Source: Circinella minor (lineage: Eukaryota; Mucoromycota; Mucoromycetes; Mucorales; Lichtheimiaceae). Taken from it: a DNA stretch of 20,964 bases. Where the stretch lies: the NCBI GenBank assembly GCA_016758965.1, contig JAEPRB010000447.1, positions 1 through 20,964 on the forward strand. The letters run 5' to 3'. Position 1 is the stretch's first letter; each line of letters begins with the position of its first letter. The notes under the pieces are model-generated. The model was not told where the DNA came from. It saw only the letters and a program-made list of their open reading frames with translations, and did no database searches. The translations under genes and the position numbers were made by a program. This document shows, in pieces, positions 19,538 through 20,964 of the stretch.

Positions 19538-19845
19538 TGACCATATGAGGCTAACATATTAAATACACTTAGATCTACTTTCATATGTGTAAGCGTAGCA
19601 AGCATCCCCAAATGACTGGAATAAATACAAAATTTTCTGAAGGAACTTATTAGGATACTATGTATCAAAATTATTTGCATAAATGAACTAGTGCAACACA
19701 AGAAATTGATTGGAACGTGATATCAAAATATCACACAGATATGATTCGTAAATTATAAGGACGTGCTGAAAACGAAGGACCTAGTCAAAATAACGCTGCT
19801 GAAACGGAACTCAGACTTTATGATTGTTATATCAATCAAATATAA

Positions 19846-20964
19846 TAAAAATAAAGAGACGTTAAAAAGTCAACGAGACCCAAAAGAACAATAATTGAAC
19901 TGAAGTTTATTAAAATAAAATATTATCTCTATTTATATGAATCTTATTATCGGTGGGATATATATTGATATGTGTATATAGCTATACGTAAGATTTAAAT
20001 TTGTCATGGCCGTGTGAATTATGAATATAAGATTAATGATATTAAGATTAGACTTTGAGCGGTTGACGATATGATATATCTACGCAGCTGTTATCTGTTA
20101 TCATTATAGAAGACAGACTTCTGTGTTCTTACAAATCATGGTCCAAATAGGGAAGTACACGAAATGTCAGCAAAGCATAATTAAAAATACGCTGTACCTT
20201 AATAATTAAAATGACAAATAATTATCTTTATGAATAATATGTGTTGGATACAACAATGATACTGTGGGCGATGATGAAATGATCAGTTAATAAAACCATA
20301 GCTCAACTTTATTAGGGTAGTAATCATTGATGTAAATTGTTATTTAGCTTTATCTATCTATCATGTTAAATTTAATATTAATTGTTATGACATGGTTTAT
20401 CTCAATAAAAAAAATGGCAGCAGGCATTAGCAGTAAATGCAATTTTAGCTACACATATACATTTATTGGTGTCAAGCACCAGATATACAATGGCAACAAT
20501 TATAAGCGTTTAATATAGCATATGGTACTTCCAAATACTTTTAAATGGGTTTAAATGTATTCAAAAAAATAATAGATTATTTTCTGTGCAATTAAAATCG
20601 GGGAGTTACTCATATCACTCTTATGCCTTTTAGATTCATTTAAAAGTATTTAAAAGAGATTACGTGGAAAGGCAGATGTTGTGATGTTTGTCCAGAAGGG
20701 ATTGAGTATATTATTAGATGGAATATATATATATAATATACTGGTCAATGGTTTTTGAATTAACATGATTATGAAGGATCGAAACAATCCTGGTATATAT
20801 AACAACCTCCACTAAAATATTGAAAAATATATATTCTATTATCCAAAAGAATTTATGTGTACAGATCCAATAATTTATTGATGATAATTATAATAATATA
20901 CTAGCCATAACATCATTACTTGAAATCCCTTAATTCAATCATCGTTATGATACCTGATACCTGA
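19846..20964. other. Gene-free AT-rich right end
   Basis: I see no coding region, RNA gene or clear element end. It may be the 3' part of the Plavaka-like element or plain intergenic DNA. The only structure noticed is an imperfect inverted repeat near 20538-20656. Confidence 0.5.
20538..20656. repeat. Imperfect short inverted repeat
   Basis: 20538-20562 and 20633-20656 are imperfect reverse complements built on CTTTTAAAT and TTTAAATG, about 70 bp apart. Such AT-rich pairs are easily due to chance, though subterminal repeats of a transposon would look similar. Confidence 0.35.

Larger units (their letters stand above)
13817..19845 (+). pseudogene. DUF6532-like companion gene, split by MULE B in an intron
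   Basis: Exons: 13817-13952, 14049-14109, 14240-14347, 14514-14687, 14725-14976, 15081-15232, 15292-15457 and 19573-19845, about 440 codons. Introns have GT...AG ends with matching phases except at 14687/14725, where one base is missing or the boundary is wrong. The N-terminus is basic (MAGGRVARKRRQTR), then Ser/Asn-rich and probably disordered. From 15081 the protein is more structured: DYHFPTELLPAGFRIHG, FLYLIDLLRFACAGYGDHGAML, then PIPPSLICITFIM. The last exon has QMTGINTKFSEGTY and further blocks resembling the C-terminal part of DUF6532 proteins (TG...FS...Y...Y..HL). Stops lie at 14554 (TGA), 19651 (TAG), 19684 (TGA) and 19756 (TAA), so the gene is dead. MULE B (15506-19528) sits in the last intron; without it that intron would be about 83 nt. 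The DUF6532 link is by motif memory only; the function is unknown. Confidence 0.6.

Overview
The window looks like a transposon-filled stretch of a eukaryotic, most likely fungal, nuclear genome. It is very AT-rich. Genes carry short introns (about 44-130 nt) with GTAAGT/GTATGT-like donors. Every recognisable coding region belongs to a DNA transposon or to a gene tied to one. The mix (MULE/FAR1-type, Tnp2-type CACTA, Plavaka-like CACTA and a large TA-target DDE family) fits an early-diverging fungus such as Mucoromycota; that placement is an inference. I see no rRNA, tRNA, CRISPR array or clear host housekeeping gene.

Left region (1-6.7 kb). Two copies of one TA-flanked DDE element lie head to head, 161 bp apart, forming an imperfect palindrome of about 1.1 kb per arm. 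The left copy runs off the window with an open N-terminal reading frame. The right copy (1246-4413) is complete, with 26-bp terminal inverted repeats and flanking TA, but its transposase has one in-frame stop and one frameshift. Its right end lies inside the coding sequence of a Tnp2-type CACTA transposase on the minus strand (5995 to 4416, four exons, one in-frame stop). The 3' half of that gene is not found on the other side of the element.

Middle region (6.7-11.7 kb). After about 1 kb without genes, which includes a cluster of degenerate 11-bp repeats, comes MULE A (7183-11734). It has inverted terminal arms of about 830 bp around a four-exon MULE transposase whose C-terminal end carries three apparent one-base losses, the first inside the SWIM zinc finger.

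Right region (11.7-21 kb). A Plavaka-like transposase gene (minus, from 13639, seven exons traced, one stop) and a second gene (plus, from 13817, resembling DUF6532 proteins) are divergently arranged 177 bp apart and probably belong to one two-gene element. MULE B (15506-19528; arms of about 764 bp; intact two-exon, 725-aa transposase; imperfect 9-bp target duplication) sits inside an intron of the plus-strand gene, whose last exon resumes at 19573. That gene also carries several stops and is dead. The last 1.1 kb shows no genes.

Together this is a nested graveyard: older CACTA-type elements broken by stops and by later insertions, with MULE B the youngest-looking and the only complete element whose transposase is unbroken. 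Exon models were built by hand from splice motifs and reading-frame continuity, and family names come from recognised motifs; no search was run.
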